64,000 nt of DNA from Chryseobacterium sp. (GCF_019236175.1 NZ_JAFAJM010000009.1:248001-312000), one strand, 5' to 3'. Counted from the first letter of the stretch, positions 1-8,743 are shown. A program made the numbers and translations. Notes: generated from the letters alone by a model not told the origin.

Positions 1-2209
1 TATTGCTGCTTCGGAAAACCAGCATACCACGGGAATCTCCGATGATTTCACTTCCATCAGGAAATATAAATTTGTTTTTATTCTGTTCTGCAAAAATTTT
101 AATATCCGATCTGTTTTTATACAAATTCAGGGAATTTTCATACAAACTGCTCAATTCGTTTCCGGAAACAACCAGGTTATGACTTTCATTAACCCCGACA
201 TTATTAAAATTGTTGATAATTTTCAATCCGCTTCGGTTCAGTTTTGCGACCTCTGCTTCTGCCTTTGTATTGTTTTTTTCTATGTCTTTTAATTTACCGG
301 GAAGAATTTCAACAGAGATATTTCCGTCTATATTTATTTTGTATAATGCGCTGTGTTCAATATGATGCAGATAAAAGCTTTTTCCAAAATAAATTAATTC
401 GTAGGAAGCCGGAATATTCAACCCGGTAAGATTCTGTTCCGAATATTCTTTGGTATTAATATTAAGTTTGGAGATCAGTTTTTTATCAGACTGATACTGG
501 CACAGGATAAAATGCTGTTGTTTATTTTTTGCCAGAGCAAACTGACCTCTTGGCTTTACAGAAATATTTTCAAATAAAACTTCACAACCATGATAGGTCT
601 TATAATAATCATAGGAATGTCTGTCATAATAATTATCTGAAAGATAGGTTTTCAGCAGCTGCTTTTTTGAACTCAGAATAAAAAACTCTCCTTCGTATAA
701 GAACTGAGCCATTTTATTAACCGGTGTAGGAAAAAGAATCGGGTAATTTTGCGGAAGATCTGTCTTTTTTCCGTTATTATTTTCAGCAGTATGCTTCCTG
801 CGCGGCGGATTAGCCCATAGTTCCTGAAGAGGAAGTTGTATTCTCTGAATATGTTTCCTTGCTCCTTTATCCTGTTTATAAAAATTAACTTCACCGCCTG
901 CTGTGGTGGTCACCAGAAATTTGAGGCGGTCTCTGTTCTGATGAATGACTCTCTGAATCTTTTCATCTGCCATATTTTCCTGATGGGTCATGAAAAAGAC
1001 TTCAATGTCTTTTTCGGACTGTTCTTCATAAAAAAACTTTTCAAGCGCTTCTGAAACTTCCAGTACAGGGCTTACCTGATTCAGGTTTTCAATTACCGAT
1101 TCAGTTGTATCAAGAGAAATCTGTACACCGGTCTGGCCTAAGGCAAAAACCCTGCATTCCGAATGGGCTTTCGGATGTTTAATCACTGCTATTGCTGAGG
1201 CAAAAGCCAGAACCTTAGGAGTTCCCCAGTTTCTTAGCGAGGTATCGATCAGAATAATTCTTTCAAAAATATTTTCTTCCGGAGGTATTTCTCTTTGAAT
1301 ATAAAGCGCTTCATTATTAGCCACACGATTCATAAATACTTCATCATCATTGGCAAATTCGGAAAGAAGCATTCTGTGAAAATCACCTTTATTGGTCATA
1401 TCGGAAATCCCTCCTACTGGCTGTTCACCCGGAGAAAGATGCCGCATAGGAATTTTCAGGCCGCTCCAGATTCTTTTAATAAGGCTACCTACCTGAAATG
1501 TTTTAGGCTCTTCAATTAATTCTTTAATGAAATCTTTATCCGTTTCGGTGGATATATCTTCCTGAACGATTGCATCATCCAGGTCCGGTTTTCCTGCAAA
1601 GCCTTTCATTGCTTCAATGATAGATTCTGCTGTAGGGAACCTTTCGTTAAGCTGCAGTACTCTTATATCACTGACAAAAGCTGAGAATGTAGCGGGTTGT
1701 TTCTCTGCACTTACAGCCAGCTCATAAGGTCTTTTATAATATACATTCAGGAGAGCATCGGCATGAGTTGAAGATTTTCCCTGCCGGCTATTAGTGAATA
1801 TAGTTTGTAAAAGCAGTATCCTGTTTTGGCCTTGTTTATAAACTTTTGGAAGTGATTTTATTGTAGTAAGAAACAGAATGGCCCCCTCTACATTGGCAGG
1901 ATGTCCTTCATTAACAGCAAAAGCTCCTGTTTTATGCAAATCAGCTGTACGTCTTATAGCTCCCGCAACATCTGTATATCCGTCCTGCATTGCATACAAA
2001 ACCAACAGTAATGCTCCAAACGGAGGCCATCCGAAGGGCTGAAGTTCTTTCAGGATTTCCATTACATAAGTTCTATAAGCGATGGCACCCGCTCCGGGGA
2101 TGGAGAGGAGATTATAATCATGATATCCGGAATCACCGGGAACATCTTCATCTGTTTTCCATTCCCAAAAATAATTTTCATAGGACTGGAAATATTCCTT
2201 TAGTTCCAT
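1..2209 (-). CDS. vWA / beta-propeller protein of a MoxR ternary system (3' end outside window)
   Basis: An open frame runs from ATG at 2209 to the window edge without a stop, giving 736 codons; the C-terminus is missing. Residues around 310-440 look like a degenerate von Willebrand A domain: the hydrophobic strand ERIILIDTSLRNWG carries a D-T-S start of a MIDAS-like motif, followed by helices and a strand ending in FFMTH. The remainder (about 480 onward) is a series of short beta-rich segments with repeated YFGKSFYLHH/ALYKINIDG-type strands, as in a beta-propeller. The start overlaps the stop of the upstream gene by 10 bases, so it is the last visible gene of a translationally coupled operon with a RavA-like ATPase. 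MoxR-vWA-propeller triads are described as conflict or chaperone-like modules; the exact role here is inference. Confidence 0.72.
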   Translation of the reverse strand, partial: MELKEYFQSYENYFWEWKTDEDVPGDSGYHDYNLLSIPGAGAIAYRTYVMEILKELQPFGWPPFGALLLVLYAMQDGYTDVAGAIRRTADLHKTGAFAVNEGHPANVEGAILFLTTIKSLPKVYKQGQNRILLLQTIFTNSRQGKSSTHADALLNVYYKRPYELAVSAEKQPATFSAFVSDIRVLQLNERFPTAESIIEAMKGFAGKPDLDDAIVQEDISTETDKDFIKELIEEPKTFQVGSLIKRIWSGLKIPMRHLSPGEQPVGGISDMTNKGDFHRMLLSEFANDDEVFMNRVANNEALYIQREIPPEENIFERIILIDTSLRNWGTPKVLAFASAIAVIKHPKAHSECRVFALGQTGVQISLDTTESVIENLNQVSPVLEVSEALEKFFYEEQSEKDIEVFFMTHQENMADEKIQRVIHQNRDRLKFLVTTTAGGEVNFYKQDKGARKHIQRIQLPLQELWANPPRRKHTAENNNGKKTDLPQNYPILFPTPVNKMAQFLYEGEFFILSSKKQLLKTYLSDNYYDRHSYDYYKTYHGCEVLFENISVKPRGQFALAKNKQQHFILCQYQSDKKLISKLNINTKEYSEQNLTGLNIPASYELIYFGKSFYLHHIEHSALYKINIDGNISVEILPGKLKDIEKNNTKAEAEVAKLNRSGLKIINNFNNVGVNESHNLVVSGNELSSLYENSLNLYKNRSDIKIFAEQNKNKFIFPDGSEIIGDSRGMLVFRSSN

Positions 2210-2943
2210 TCTTTTGATTTTTCAGTGAGACGGAATGAGCTTACGGACAACTGCCGGAAATCAGAATTCTTTATACAAAGGTAATTTCCGTTTTCATCCC
2301 ATAAGAGCCATCCGTCAGAATCTTTATTATATTTCTGCTGGAGAAGTATGCTTAGATTTTTAAATTCAAAATCCCAACCGGCAGGCAGAAGATGGCCGTC
2401 TTTTGTCCAGTAGGTTTTCCCCGGAAGGCTCAACAGCGGAGTTCCTACAAACAAAGCCTGATTTCCGATAATCGTCCATCTAATATTTTCAAGTTTAAAC
2501 TTTGGCAATGTTGCCATTGTGTCTTTAATATCCGAAATTCTGCTAAATAATGCAATTACCTCCATTTCTTCGTCACTTTCTTTTAAACGGATCTCTACTT
2601 TTTCATTAATTCCAAAATAATTTTGATTAGAAGCAGGAAAAACCAGCCGGCATGCTTTATCTATAGAAGTCCATAGCAATACTGTACGTACCTTTCTACT
2701 AGGGACCAATGCTCCTTTCTTAAACAGCAGCCCGTCACGAAGCTCATAGAGAATAAAATTCGGGAGCTGGTGAATTTCTGAAGCAGCTGCCTGTTCTTCG
2801 GTAAAGCCTTTCATCCATATTATTTCATCATCCGTTGCGACCTGAATATTTTTCCAGTCTCTGATTGAGCCCAGAAAATCTTCATCCGTACGGGGAAGTT
2901 CCGCCCAGAATTCTTTTATATACTTTGAAGAATCTTCTGCCAT
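2200..2943 (-). CDS. bpX-like partner protein of the MoxR-vWA system
   Basis: A 247-aa protein, beta-rich and soluble, with no signal peptide or membrane segment. It lies between the MoxR ATPase (28-base overlap upstream) and the vWA/propeller protein (10-base overlap downstream), which ties it to the same complex. The middle part has a strand-loop pattern around LPNFILYELRDGLLFKKGAL (residues about 63-82) and the C-terminal part has SDGWLLWDENGNYLCI. These suggest the small 'bpX' domains found in MoxR-vWA-beta-propeller ternary systems. That family assignment is from memory of the family layout and is moderate; no catalytic motif is visible. Confidence 0.6.
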   Translation of the reverse strand: MAEDSSKYIKEFWAELPRTDEDFLGSIRDWKNIQVATDDEIIWMKGFTEEQAAASEIHQLPNFILYELRDGLLFKKGALVPSRKVRTVLLWTSIDKACRLVFPASNQNYFGINEKVEIRLKESDEEMEVIALFSRISDIKDTMATLPKFKLENIRWTIIGNQALFVGTPLLSLPGKTYWTKDGHLLPAGWDFEFKNLSILLQQKYNKDSDGWLLWDENGNYLCIKNSDFRQLSVSSFRLTEKSKEWN

Positions 2944-4049
2944 AAGCTTTCAATTTCCTGCTGGATATACTTCTTTTGTTCAGGATTTCTGATCCAGTCA
3001 CAACGGGTTTGTAAATATCTTAGTTTATCTTTAATCACATTTTGTTCTTCAAAACTCAATATTCCTCCGTTCCATTTATCAACGAGAATTTTCACATCTT
3101 TCATCACTTCTTCAGGATCCGGTGTTTTATTCTGCATAGCCTGCGGATGGGAATTAGGATGATCATCTTTTTCAATTGTTCTGTTGATAATTCCTTCCAG
3201 AATTTCAATCTGTTCTTCGGTATCCCAGATATGTTTTAATACCCACAGGTCCGAAAGAACGGCTTCATTTCTCCCGCAAATCAAAGCACTTGCCGCAATC
3301 AGGTTCTGAAGTTTTACCGCCCTTCGGTCTGAAATAGCGATTCCTGTGTTTCGCAAACTCATAATAGTATTCAGGTATACTTCATAAATGGGTTTAAGAT
3401 CCACTGTTTTACATAGCTTTTGTAAGTCTCTGATTTCATCGGCATGAATTTCCGGAACGTCAGTTTCTTCTTCATTTTCAAGTTTTCTACCGGCTATGAG
3501 TACCTGCTGTAATAATTCCGGATTTACATAATCTACGTTAATCCTTATCAGAAAACGGTCAAATAATGCATTCAATGCTTCATCTTCAGGGAGAACATTA
3601 CTAGCTCCTACAAACATCAGTGCGGGTAAATGTTTGGTTTCTTTTCCTCTTTTGAAGATTTTCTCATTAAGGGCCATTAGTAATGAATTCAGAATAGCTG
3701 AATTGGCATTGAAAATTTCATCCAGAAAAACCATGGATGCTTCCGGCATCATTCCTTCGGTATTGGTAAGAAGCTCTCCCTCTTTTAATTTTCTGATATC
3801 AAAAGGGCCGAAAATCTCGTTTGGTTCTGTAAAACGGGTTAATAAATATTCGAAATTTTTTCCATCTTTCACCGTGTTTGACAATGTTCTTACAATGGCT
3901 GATTTTGCTGTTCCGGGAGGACCGTACAAGAATGCATTTTCCCGCGCCAAAAGACAGATCCCCAAGAGATCTACCACATCATTTTTACCTATAAAAGTAT
4001 CTTTTACATAGGTAAGAACGGTATTGAGTTTAGTGATATTCTGAGTCAT
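2916..4049 (-). CDS. RavA-like MoxR-family AAA+ ATPase
   Basis: A 377-aa AAA+ protein. Walker A is GPPGTAKS at residues 43-50 and Walker B is VFLDE at 107-111. Between them, FEYLLTRFTEPNEIFGP is nearly the RavA signature of the MoxR family, and GASN (sensor 1) and DRFLIR (arginine-finger region) follow. The C-terminal 100 residues are helical and poorly conserved. MoxR ATPases remodel or load partners together with vWA-domain proteins, as in RavA-ViaA. The start codon shares one base with the stop of the upstream 215-aa gene (TAATG), so the two are translationally coupled. The vWA partner is encoded two genes downstream. Confidence 0.92.
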   Translation of the reverse strand: MTQNITKLNTVLTYVKDTFIGKNDVVDLLGICLLARENAFLYGPPGTAKSAIVRTLSNTVKDGKNFEYLLTRFTEPNEIFGPFDIRKLKEGELLTNTEGMMPEASMVFLDEIFNANSAILNSLLMALNEKIFKRGKETKHLPALMFVGASNVLPEDEALNALFDRFLIRINVDYVNPELLQQVLIAGRKLENEEETDVPEIHADEIRDLQKLCKTVDLKPIYEVYLNTIMSLRNTGIAISDRRAVKLQNLIAASALICGRNEAVLSDLWVLKHIWDTEEQIEILEGIINRTIEKDDHPNSHPQAMQNKTPDPEEVMKDVKILVDKWNGGILSFEEQNVIKDKLRYLQTRCDWIRNPEQKKYIQQEIESLWQKILQSI

Positions 4050-4696
4050 TAATTTTCTTCAGTTATTATTTTTAGTTCTCTCCAGAATGCATCTTTATAC
4101 ATCCCGAATTCTGCTGTAAGCAATTGATTGATAAACGGAATTTCCGCCAGTTTGTAATCTCTTTTTTCCACAATCCTTTCCAGGTACAGTTTTCTGTAGG
4201 TATTATCTTTAAGTTCTTTCTCCCAGTTCACATCCTTCAGATCGAGATCATATCCGACTCCCGAATAATGAAACTCAGTCAGAATAGTTTCCAGCAATCT
4301 GATCAGTTGATCTTCCGGATCTACTGAATTCAGGGCAGTAATGATCTGAGGTAAAAACCTTAACGATAAGTCCGCCGAGAGTATGGAAGAAATATCCCGG
4401 GTTCCTTTAAATTCCGGAACCCATATATCCATATCTTTCGCGATGTTTTCTCTGATCAGATACAACTGTGCACTATGATACAGTACTTTTGCCGCCCAGA
4501 CTGCTGCTTTCGTGTTACAAATCAGCTGGTCAGACAAAAATTCAAGTCTCTCTGCTTCAAATTCTGTTTCAAAATAATCCTCCGCCTCCCGTTCTTCTTT
4601 TGGAGAAATCTCCTGAAAGCTGGAGAACAGGGTGATGCATTCATTTTTTCGAAGCAAAAAGAGGGTCTCTAAAAATGGTGATCCGTTTTCCGTCAT
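4049..4696 (-). CDS. Uncharacterised helical protein, first gene of MoxR-vWA cluster
   Basis: A 215-aa acidic, mostly helical protein with no recognisable motif, signal peptide or membrane segment. It is the promoter-proximal gene of the cluster, and its TAA stop overlaps the ATG of the MoxR ATPase by one base. A perfect TAnnTTTG-type element lies on the minus strand at 4701-4708, only a few bases before the ATG. Either the message is nearly leaderless or the true promoter lies further upstream. Its position suggests a regulator, adaptor or ATPase-associated subunit, but nothing in the sequence proves a function. Confidence 0.7.
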   Translation of the reverse strand: MTENGSPFLETLFLLRKNECITLFSSFQEISPKEEREAEDYFETEFEAERLEFLSDQLICNTKAAVWAAKVLYHSAQLYLIRENIAKDMDIWVPEFKGTRDISSILSADLSLRFLPQIITALNSVDPEDQLIRLLETILTEFHYSGVGYDLDLKDVNWEKELKDNTYRKLYLERIVEKRDYKLAEIPFINQLLTAEFGMYKDAFWRELKIITEEN

Positions 4697-4861
4697 CTAA
4701 CAAAAATAAAACTATTTCGCTGAGAATAAAATTTTTAAAAGAAGGATTAGAATGTCAGATACGGATTTGAATAACAAAGACTCATTTTTTATATGAAGTA
4801 GTTTTAAGGTGTAGAAATTTTAGGGATAAAATTAAAATGCAGAGAATACAGGAGGAATGCT

Positions 4862-4990
4862 TTGCCACGAATGCACGAATAGAATACAGAATGAGTATAG
4901 TTCTCTCATTGAAATAATCTAATCACATATATACAGGGATATTCTGAAAGTATGAAAATCATAAAGGTTACCTTGCCACGAATAGAATAG
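4862..4990. repeat. Two copies of a TTGCCACGAAT element in the 4697-5075 spacer
   Basis: The 379-base spacer before the VOC gene holds no convincing gene. It contains TTGCCACGAATGCACGAAT at 4862 followed by AGAATA, and a shorter version, TTGCCACGAATAGAATAG, at 4973-4990. The second copy looks like the first with an internal 8-base deletion. These look like dispersed intergenic repeat pieces. The rest of the spacer is AT-rich and unremarkable except for the hairpin at 5004. Confidence 0.5.
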
Positions 4991-5003
4991 AAGATGAAAC
5001 GAG

Positions 5004-5042
5004 GTATCTATGTGGTCAAAAGAAATATTCCCACATAGATAC
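5004..5042. terminator. 12-bp perfect inverted repeat downstream of the VOC gene
   Basis: GTATCTATGTGG (5004-5015) and CCACATAGATAC (5031-5042) form a perfect 12-bp stem with a 15-base loop, 33 bases past the stop of the minus-strand VOC gene. A T-run follows on the plus strand (after 5046), not on the minus strand. It may end transcripts in either direction or be a protein-binding palindrome. The terminator role is inferred. Confidence 0.5.
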
Positions 5043-5075
5043 TTGGATTTTTTAATACATTATCTCTCCATGAAC

Positions 5076-5465
5076 TTAAGCAACTATTTCAATGATGTTA
5101 TTTTCGGGATCGAGAATAACGCTTTCATAATACCCATCTCCTGTTGTCCGGGGTTCTCCGGCAATGGTATATCCGTCTTTTCTAAGAATTTCCGTCAGCT
5201 CATCCACTTTTTCCCTGCTTTCTGCTGAAAATGCGAGATGAATGAGCCCGTATTGCTGAGATTCATAAGACTTGGTACTTTCTTTAAGTGCCGGTCTGGT
5301 CATAATTTCGAGACGACAGCCATTATTAAAACTTAAAAAATATGACTCGAAATCTTTCACCGGATTATGGTATTTCTCATTAGCAACTGCTCCAAAATAT
5401 TTTTGGTAAAAAGTTTTTGATTCTTCAAGGTTTTTCACCCAAATAGCAAGATGTTCAATTTTCAT
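5076..5465 (-). CDS. VOC-superfamily (glyoxalase/bleomycin-resistance type) protein
   Basis: A 129-aa single-gene product with the paired beta-alpha-beta-beta-beta modules of the vicinal-oxygen-chelate superfamily. The N-terminal strand is MKIEHLAIWV, and the C-terminal strand ends DPENNIIEIVA. Candidate metal ligands are H5, E53, H76 and E126, in the order seen in glyoxalase I-like enzymes. Family members isomerise, open or break substrates at a divalent metal, or bind antibiotics; the substrate cannot be read from sequence. It is monocistronic, with a minus-strand promoter element at 5489-5496. Confidence 0.85.
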   Translation of the reverse strand: MKIEHLAIWVKNLEESKTFYQKYFGAVANEKYHNPVKDFESYFLSFNNGCRLEIMTRPALKESTKSYESQQYGLIHLAFSAESREKVDELTEILRKDGYTIAGEPRTTGDGYYESVILDPENNIIEIVA

Positions 5466-5488
5466 TTTTAAAAAATTATTTATTGAAA

Positions 5489-5496
5489 CAAAAGTA
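5489..5496 (-). promoter_or_regulatory. TAnnTTTG -7 element for the VOC gene
   Basis: On the minus strand this reads TACTTTTG, an exact match to the Bacteroidota -7 consensus TAnnTTTG, 24 bases before the ATG at 5465. No clear TTG -33 box was located. Confidence 0.6.
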
Positions 5497-5730
5497 GTAG
5501 CCTATTCACTGAAATATTTGCTCAGTATTATTCTGTTCTTGCTCTGCATTTACCTTATTTTATTTTTGAATGACAAGAGGCTCTTCTGTTCATTTAATAT
5601 CAAATATTCAACAAACATCCTTTACAATTTTATTTAAAACACTTACAGATAGCAATCTATGTATTGTATTTCCATAAAACTGTTTTCTTTGTTCCACTTC
5701 ATGCAATACCATATACAATCTAAAAGTTAT

Positions 5731-5738
5731 TATCTTTG
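5731..5738 (+). promoter_or_regulatory. TAnnTTTG -7 element for deoD
   Basis: TATCTTTG matches the Bacteroidota -7 consensus, 19 bases before the ATG at 5758. It lies inside the longer open frame that begins at 5659 and therefore supports the shorter deoD start. Confidence 0.65.
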
Positions 5739-5757
5739 CATCAGTCAAAATAAAATT

Positions 5758-6468
5758 ATGAGTATTCACATCAGTGCCAACAAAGGAGAAATTGCCAAAG
5801 TAGTATTACAACCGGGAGACCCGCTTCGTGCACAATATATCGCTGAAAATTATTTAGAAAACGCAAAACTGGTAAGCAAGACCAGAGGAATTTTGTATTA
5901 TACAGGGCTTTACAAAGGTAAAGAGATTAGTGTAGGAGCAAGTGGAATGGGCTTTCCGAGCATCGGGATCTATTCTTTCGAGCTATATACGGAATATGAA
6001 GTAGACACCATTATCAGAATCGGAACCTGCGGTGCTTATAACACTGATCTTAAGCTTTTTGATATTTTGAATATTGAAAATGCAGCCAGCGAAAGTACAT
6101 ACGCTAAATATGCATGGGGAATTGAGGATGAAATTCTTTCTCACCAGGGAAATATCTTTAATACGATTAACGAAACGTCTAAAGATTTATCTATAAATGC
6201 TAAAGCAATCAACATTCACAGTAGTGATATTTTCTACAGAAAAGATCCTGAGACACCTGCTATTGCTACCCAATACAATTGTCCTGCAGTAGAAATGGAA
6301 GCTTTCGGATTATTTGCCAATGCTCAGCATTTAGGAAAAAATGCGGCGACTATTCTTACAGTTACGGACATTATCCCTACTCATGAAAAAATTTCTGCTG
6401 ATCAGAGAGAAAAAGCTTTGAATCCTATGATGGAGCTGGCTTTGGAATCTGCCATTAAGAGTTTATAA
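5758..6468 (+). CDS. deoD: Purine-nucleoside phosphorylase, DeoD type
   Basis: A 236-aa protein from ATG 5758. It cleaves purine (deoxy)nucleosides with phosphate to base and (deoxy)ribose-1-phosphate, in cytoplasmic salvage. It aligns along its length with E. coli DeoD (239 aa): HISANKGEIA at the start, the phosphate-binding LQPGDPLRAQYIAE, GASGMGFPSIGIYSFEL, the active-site VEMEAFGLFA and the catalytic-loop region TDIIPTHEKISADQRE. The frame is open from 5659, but a promoter element at 5731-5738 and the DeoD length argue for 5758. It stands alone, convergent with tatD, sharing a bidirectional terminator. Confidence 0.95.
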   Translation: MSIHISANKGEIAKVVLQPGDPLRAQYIAENYLENAKLVSKTRGILYYTGLYKGKEISVGASGMGFPSIGIYSFELYTEYEVDTIIRIGTCGAYNTDLKLFDILNIENAASESTYAKYAWGIEDEILSHQGNIFNTINETSKDLSINAKAINIHSSDIFYRKDPETPAIATQYNCPAVEMEAFGLFANAQHLGKNAATILTVTDIIPTHEKISADQREKALNPMMELALESAIKSL

Positions 6469-6487
6469 TGCATCTGCATTTTACTAT

Positions 6488-6526
6488 AAAAAAAGAGCTT
6501 TACTTTATCAGTAGAGCTCTTTTTTA
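6488..6526. terminator. Bidirectional terminator between deoD and tatD
   Basis: AAGAGCT (6493-6499) pairs with AGCTCTT (6515-6521), and flanking A and T runs extend the stem. On both strands the hairpin is followed by a T-run. The tatD stop codon (6524-6526) lies inside it. Confidence 0.8.
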
Positions 6527-7309
6527 TAATCTGAAAAATTTTCTGGCCGTTTCAGTGGTCTCATCAGCAACTTCAGATGAGGTAACTTTCTTTAAACGGG
6601 CTATGGTCTGTCCTATATAAGGAAGAAAAGAAGGTTCATTTCTCCTGTTTTGCATTCTGGGCATATTTTTAGGGAGCATAAAGGGAGCGTCTGTTTCAAT
6701 CATCATTCTGTCAAGCGGGACATATCTGATAACATCTTCGAGTTGTTTAAATCTTTTATCATCACTGACTGCTCCTGTAAATCCCAAATAAAAACCTTTA
6801 TCAAGATAGCTTTTAGCCTCTTCCAGTGTTCCGGTAAAACAATGTATTACAGCTTCGGGCAATCGGGAAAGGTAATCATCTGTGATAACATTAAATCTTT
6901 TAAATGCAGCTCTTTCATGAAGGAAAAGCGGTTTATTTATTTCTATTGACAACTCCAGCTGCGCTTTATAACATTTTTCCTGGACAGGTCTCGGTGAAAA
7001 ATCTCTGTCAAAGTCCAGTCCGCACTCTCCTACTGAAACCACATGATCCTGTTTCAGTAATTTCCGTAGCTCACCGATACTTTCATGAGTAAAAGATTTG
7101 GCATCATGAGGATGAATTCCCGCTGTTGAAAATAAAATTTCAGGATAATCCTCTGCGATTCCTGCAGATTCCTTACTTCCTCTTACGCTGGTTCCTGTAA
7201 GAATCATCTGTTCTACTCCGTTATCCAATGCCCGGTTGATAATTTCATCATGTTCATTATAGAACTGTTTATTGGTCAGATTAATGCCAATATCAATGTA
7301 TGTATTCAT
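6524..7309 (-). CDS. tatD: TatD-family metal-dependent DNase
   Basis: A 261-aa TIM-barrel hydrolase, the usual length of the family (E. coli TatD 260 aa). The start has DIGINLTN instead of the HxH seen in the TatD relatives YcfH and YjjV, as in E. coli TatD itself (DIGVNLT). Further metal and active-site motifs are AGIHPHDA, VSVGECGLDFDRDF, FLHERAA, VIHCFTGT and IETDAPF. TatD proteins are Mg-dependent 3'-5' exonucleases on DNA or RNA in the cytoplasm. A promoter element lies 22 bases upstream at 7332-7339, so it can be transcribed independently of the two minus-strand genes before it. Confidence 0.94.
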   Translation of the reverse strand: MNTYIDIGINLTNKQFYNEHDEIINRALDNGVEQMILTGTSVRGSKESAGIAEDYPEILFSTAGIHPHDAKSFTHESIGELRKLLKQDHVVSVGECGLDFDRDFSPRPVQEKCYKAQLELSIEINKPLFLHERAAFKRFNVITDDYLSRLPEAVIHCFTGTLEEAKSYLDKGFYLGFTGAVSDDKRFKQLEDVIRYVPLDRMMIETDAPFMLPKNMPRMQNRRNEPSFLPYIGQTIARLKKVTSSEVADETTETARKFFRL

Positions 7310-7331
7310 CTGTTGTTAAAATTTATACCCG

Positions 7332-7339
7332 CAAAACTA
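7332..7339 (-). promoter_or_regulatory. TAnnTTTG -7 element for tatD
   Basis: The minus strand reads TAGTTTTG, matching TAnnTTTG, 22 bases before the tatD ATG at 7309. No -33 box was identified. Confidence 0.5.
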
Positions 7340-7375
7340 GCCACAAAGTGCGCAATCATTTTACGCAGCATTGTA

Positions 7376-8026
7376 TTATTCATTGATAAATTTTTCAAGA
7401 AATCCGATCAGCTTTGTACCATTATGGCTCCAACGGATCCCGTGACCTTCTTTTTCTCTGACTTCAAAAACCAGATCATGTTTATAGTGAAAGAAAACAT
7501 TCCACCAGGTTTGATTTTCAATAATATACAGAATCTTTTCCATTACTTTTTCCTGTTTCTGCCGGTTACTTCCTTTAACTTCACCCCAGAAATGATCATC
7601 CGTTCTTCCCGTATGTTTTTCCCAAGCCCGTTGTCCTATTGTTATTTCATGATTAAAGGGTTCTAAACAGGCTTTTATAAGTACTTCATGAAGCGGAGGA
7701 ATTGCATGTTCGTCTCTGATACTGGCGGAAGTCAGTCTTTGTCCTAAAACAATAAGCCAGTCTTCAAATGGAATTTCTCCCAGTTCTTTTCCTTTATCCT
7801 TATCGGAACAGTTCTTATTAAGAATGGAGATAAAACGATTGAAACGTTCTTCCCTGTTAACTTTTATTTCCTCATTAAAATAAGGCAGATCCCATTCTGA
7901 TGGGTTTTCTTTAAACTTATTGGTATTCCGGCTCAGACTTCTCAGATGTTCTTCAGCTAAAACGGTCTGATATCTTTCTTTCCAGCTATCCGGGATAAAA
8001 GGAATATATTTTTCAAACAAATTCAT
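7376..8026 (-). CDS. Hypothetical protein paired with the DUF434 protein
   Basis: A 216-aa soluble protein I do not recognise. It is charged and tryptophan-rich, with motifs such as DSWKERYQTVL, GQRAWEKHTGRTDDHFWGEV and a C-terminal IRWSHNGTKLIGFLEKF. There is no signal peptide, membrane segment or known catalytic signature. It begins three bases after the stop of the DUF434 gene and is surely co-transcribed with it, which suggests the two act together. The 66-base gap to tatD contains a separate promoter. Confidence 0.75.
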   Translation of the reverse strand: MNLFEKYIPFIPDSWKERYQTVLAEEHLRSLSRNTNKFKENPSEWDLPYFNEEIKVNREERFNRFISILNKNCSDKDKGKELGEIPFEDWLIVLGQRLTSASIRDEHAIPPLHEVLIKACLEPFNHEITIGQRAWEKHTGRTDDHFWGEVKGSNRQKQEKVMEKILYIIENQTWWNVFFHYKHDLVFEVREKEGHGIRWSHNGTKLIGFLEKFINE

Positions 8027-8029
8027 TTT

Positions 8030-8743
8030 TCAGAATACTTTTACGAGATTAACAGAAAGTTTTTCTTCTTCAATCAGAGATCCCACCAGATTAAACCATT
8101 CTTGGCAGTGATCTAAAATCCATGCATCTGAAGAAATAATTATATCCTTAGTTTCTGCAAGAAATTTATCCGGACTCAACTGTAATTCTGCCTCCCAGTT
8201 CAGGCTGTTTTCCTTCGCAAAATCAAGAATAAGCTGTTTAATTCGTCCGCTATTGGAGACAGGCTGGTCAAAAATCCAGATCAGTTGATGAATCTGGTTC
8301 TTGTCAAAGAAAAGAGCTACCAGTTCTATCGCTTTCAATGTCTGATTCACTCTTTTATAAGTTCCGTGAACTCCTGAAAGGTCACGAAAACAACCATCCA
8401 GTCCCTCAAAAATATAGGCTTCGGAAAGCAGGCTTTCCAATAAGATCAGTACATTAAACCCATCAAGATATATCGTTTTATTTTTTAAATCTGAAGAGCT
8501 ATGTTCTTTTTGTTTCCTGTTATACATCTGAGATTCAGAAGCTGATGCACCTCTTAAGGCCTGTACCTGTCGGGTTTTTAAACGATATCTGTTTCCTACC
8601 AGATCAGAGGCTGCCTTTTCCGCATATCCTCTTGTCAGCAGATACACCATATCCTGAACGGCAAGTTTCAGCTTTCCGAGCTGTTTCTCCGGACCAAACA
8701 GCTTGTCGTCGCCTGTATTCTTTCCACGGTTTCTGTTATTCAT
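8030..8743 (-). CDS. DUF434 (DUF5616) family protein, possible PIN-like nuclease
   Basis: A 237-aa protein from the ATG at 8743; the frame is open to an ATG at 8779, but conserved residues start only later and MNNRNRGK is a more natural N-terminus. Residues about 30-70 carry the DUF434 pattern, a tract like YLLTRGYAEKAASDLVGNRY followed by RLKTRQVQALRG. The second part has an acidic strand IYLDGFNVLILLESLL and later IWIFDQPVSNSGR and IIISSDAWILDH. This arrangement of aspartates on strands recalls PIN/NYN nucleases; that link is inference. It is followed after three bases by the 216-aa hypothetical gene. Confidence 0.8.
   Translation of the reverse strand: MNNRNRGKNTGDDKLFGPEKQLGKLKLAVQDMVYLLTRGYAEKAASDLVGNRYRLKTRQVQALRGASASESQMYNRKQKEHSSSDLKNKTIYLDGFNVLILLESLLSEAYIFEGLDGCFRDLSGVHGTYKRVNQTLKAIELVALFFDKNQIHQLIWIFDQPVSNSGRIKQLILDFAKENSLNWEAELQLSPDKFLAETKDIIISSDAWILDHCQEWFNLVGSLIEEEKLSVNLVKVF

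Noticed and set aside
244..2217. Several plus-strand frames of 60-75 codons across 1-2217
   Set aside because: They lie opposite the continuous minus-strand vWA/propeller frame and show no homology-like features.
5004..5042. Plus-strand terminator for a missing gene
   Set aside because: No plus-strand gene precedes it; it is kept only as an inverted repeat, possibly ending the VOC gene on the minus strand.
5659..5757. Upstream extension of deoD from ATG 5659
   Set aside because: A consensus promoter element lies at 5731-5738, within the extension, and the DeoD family starts at MSIHIS.
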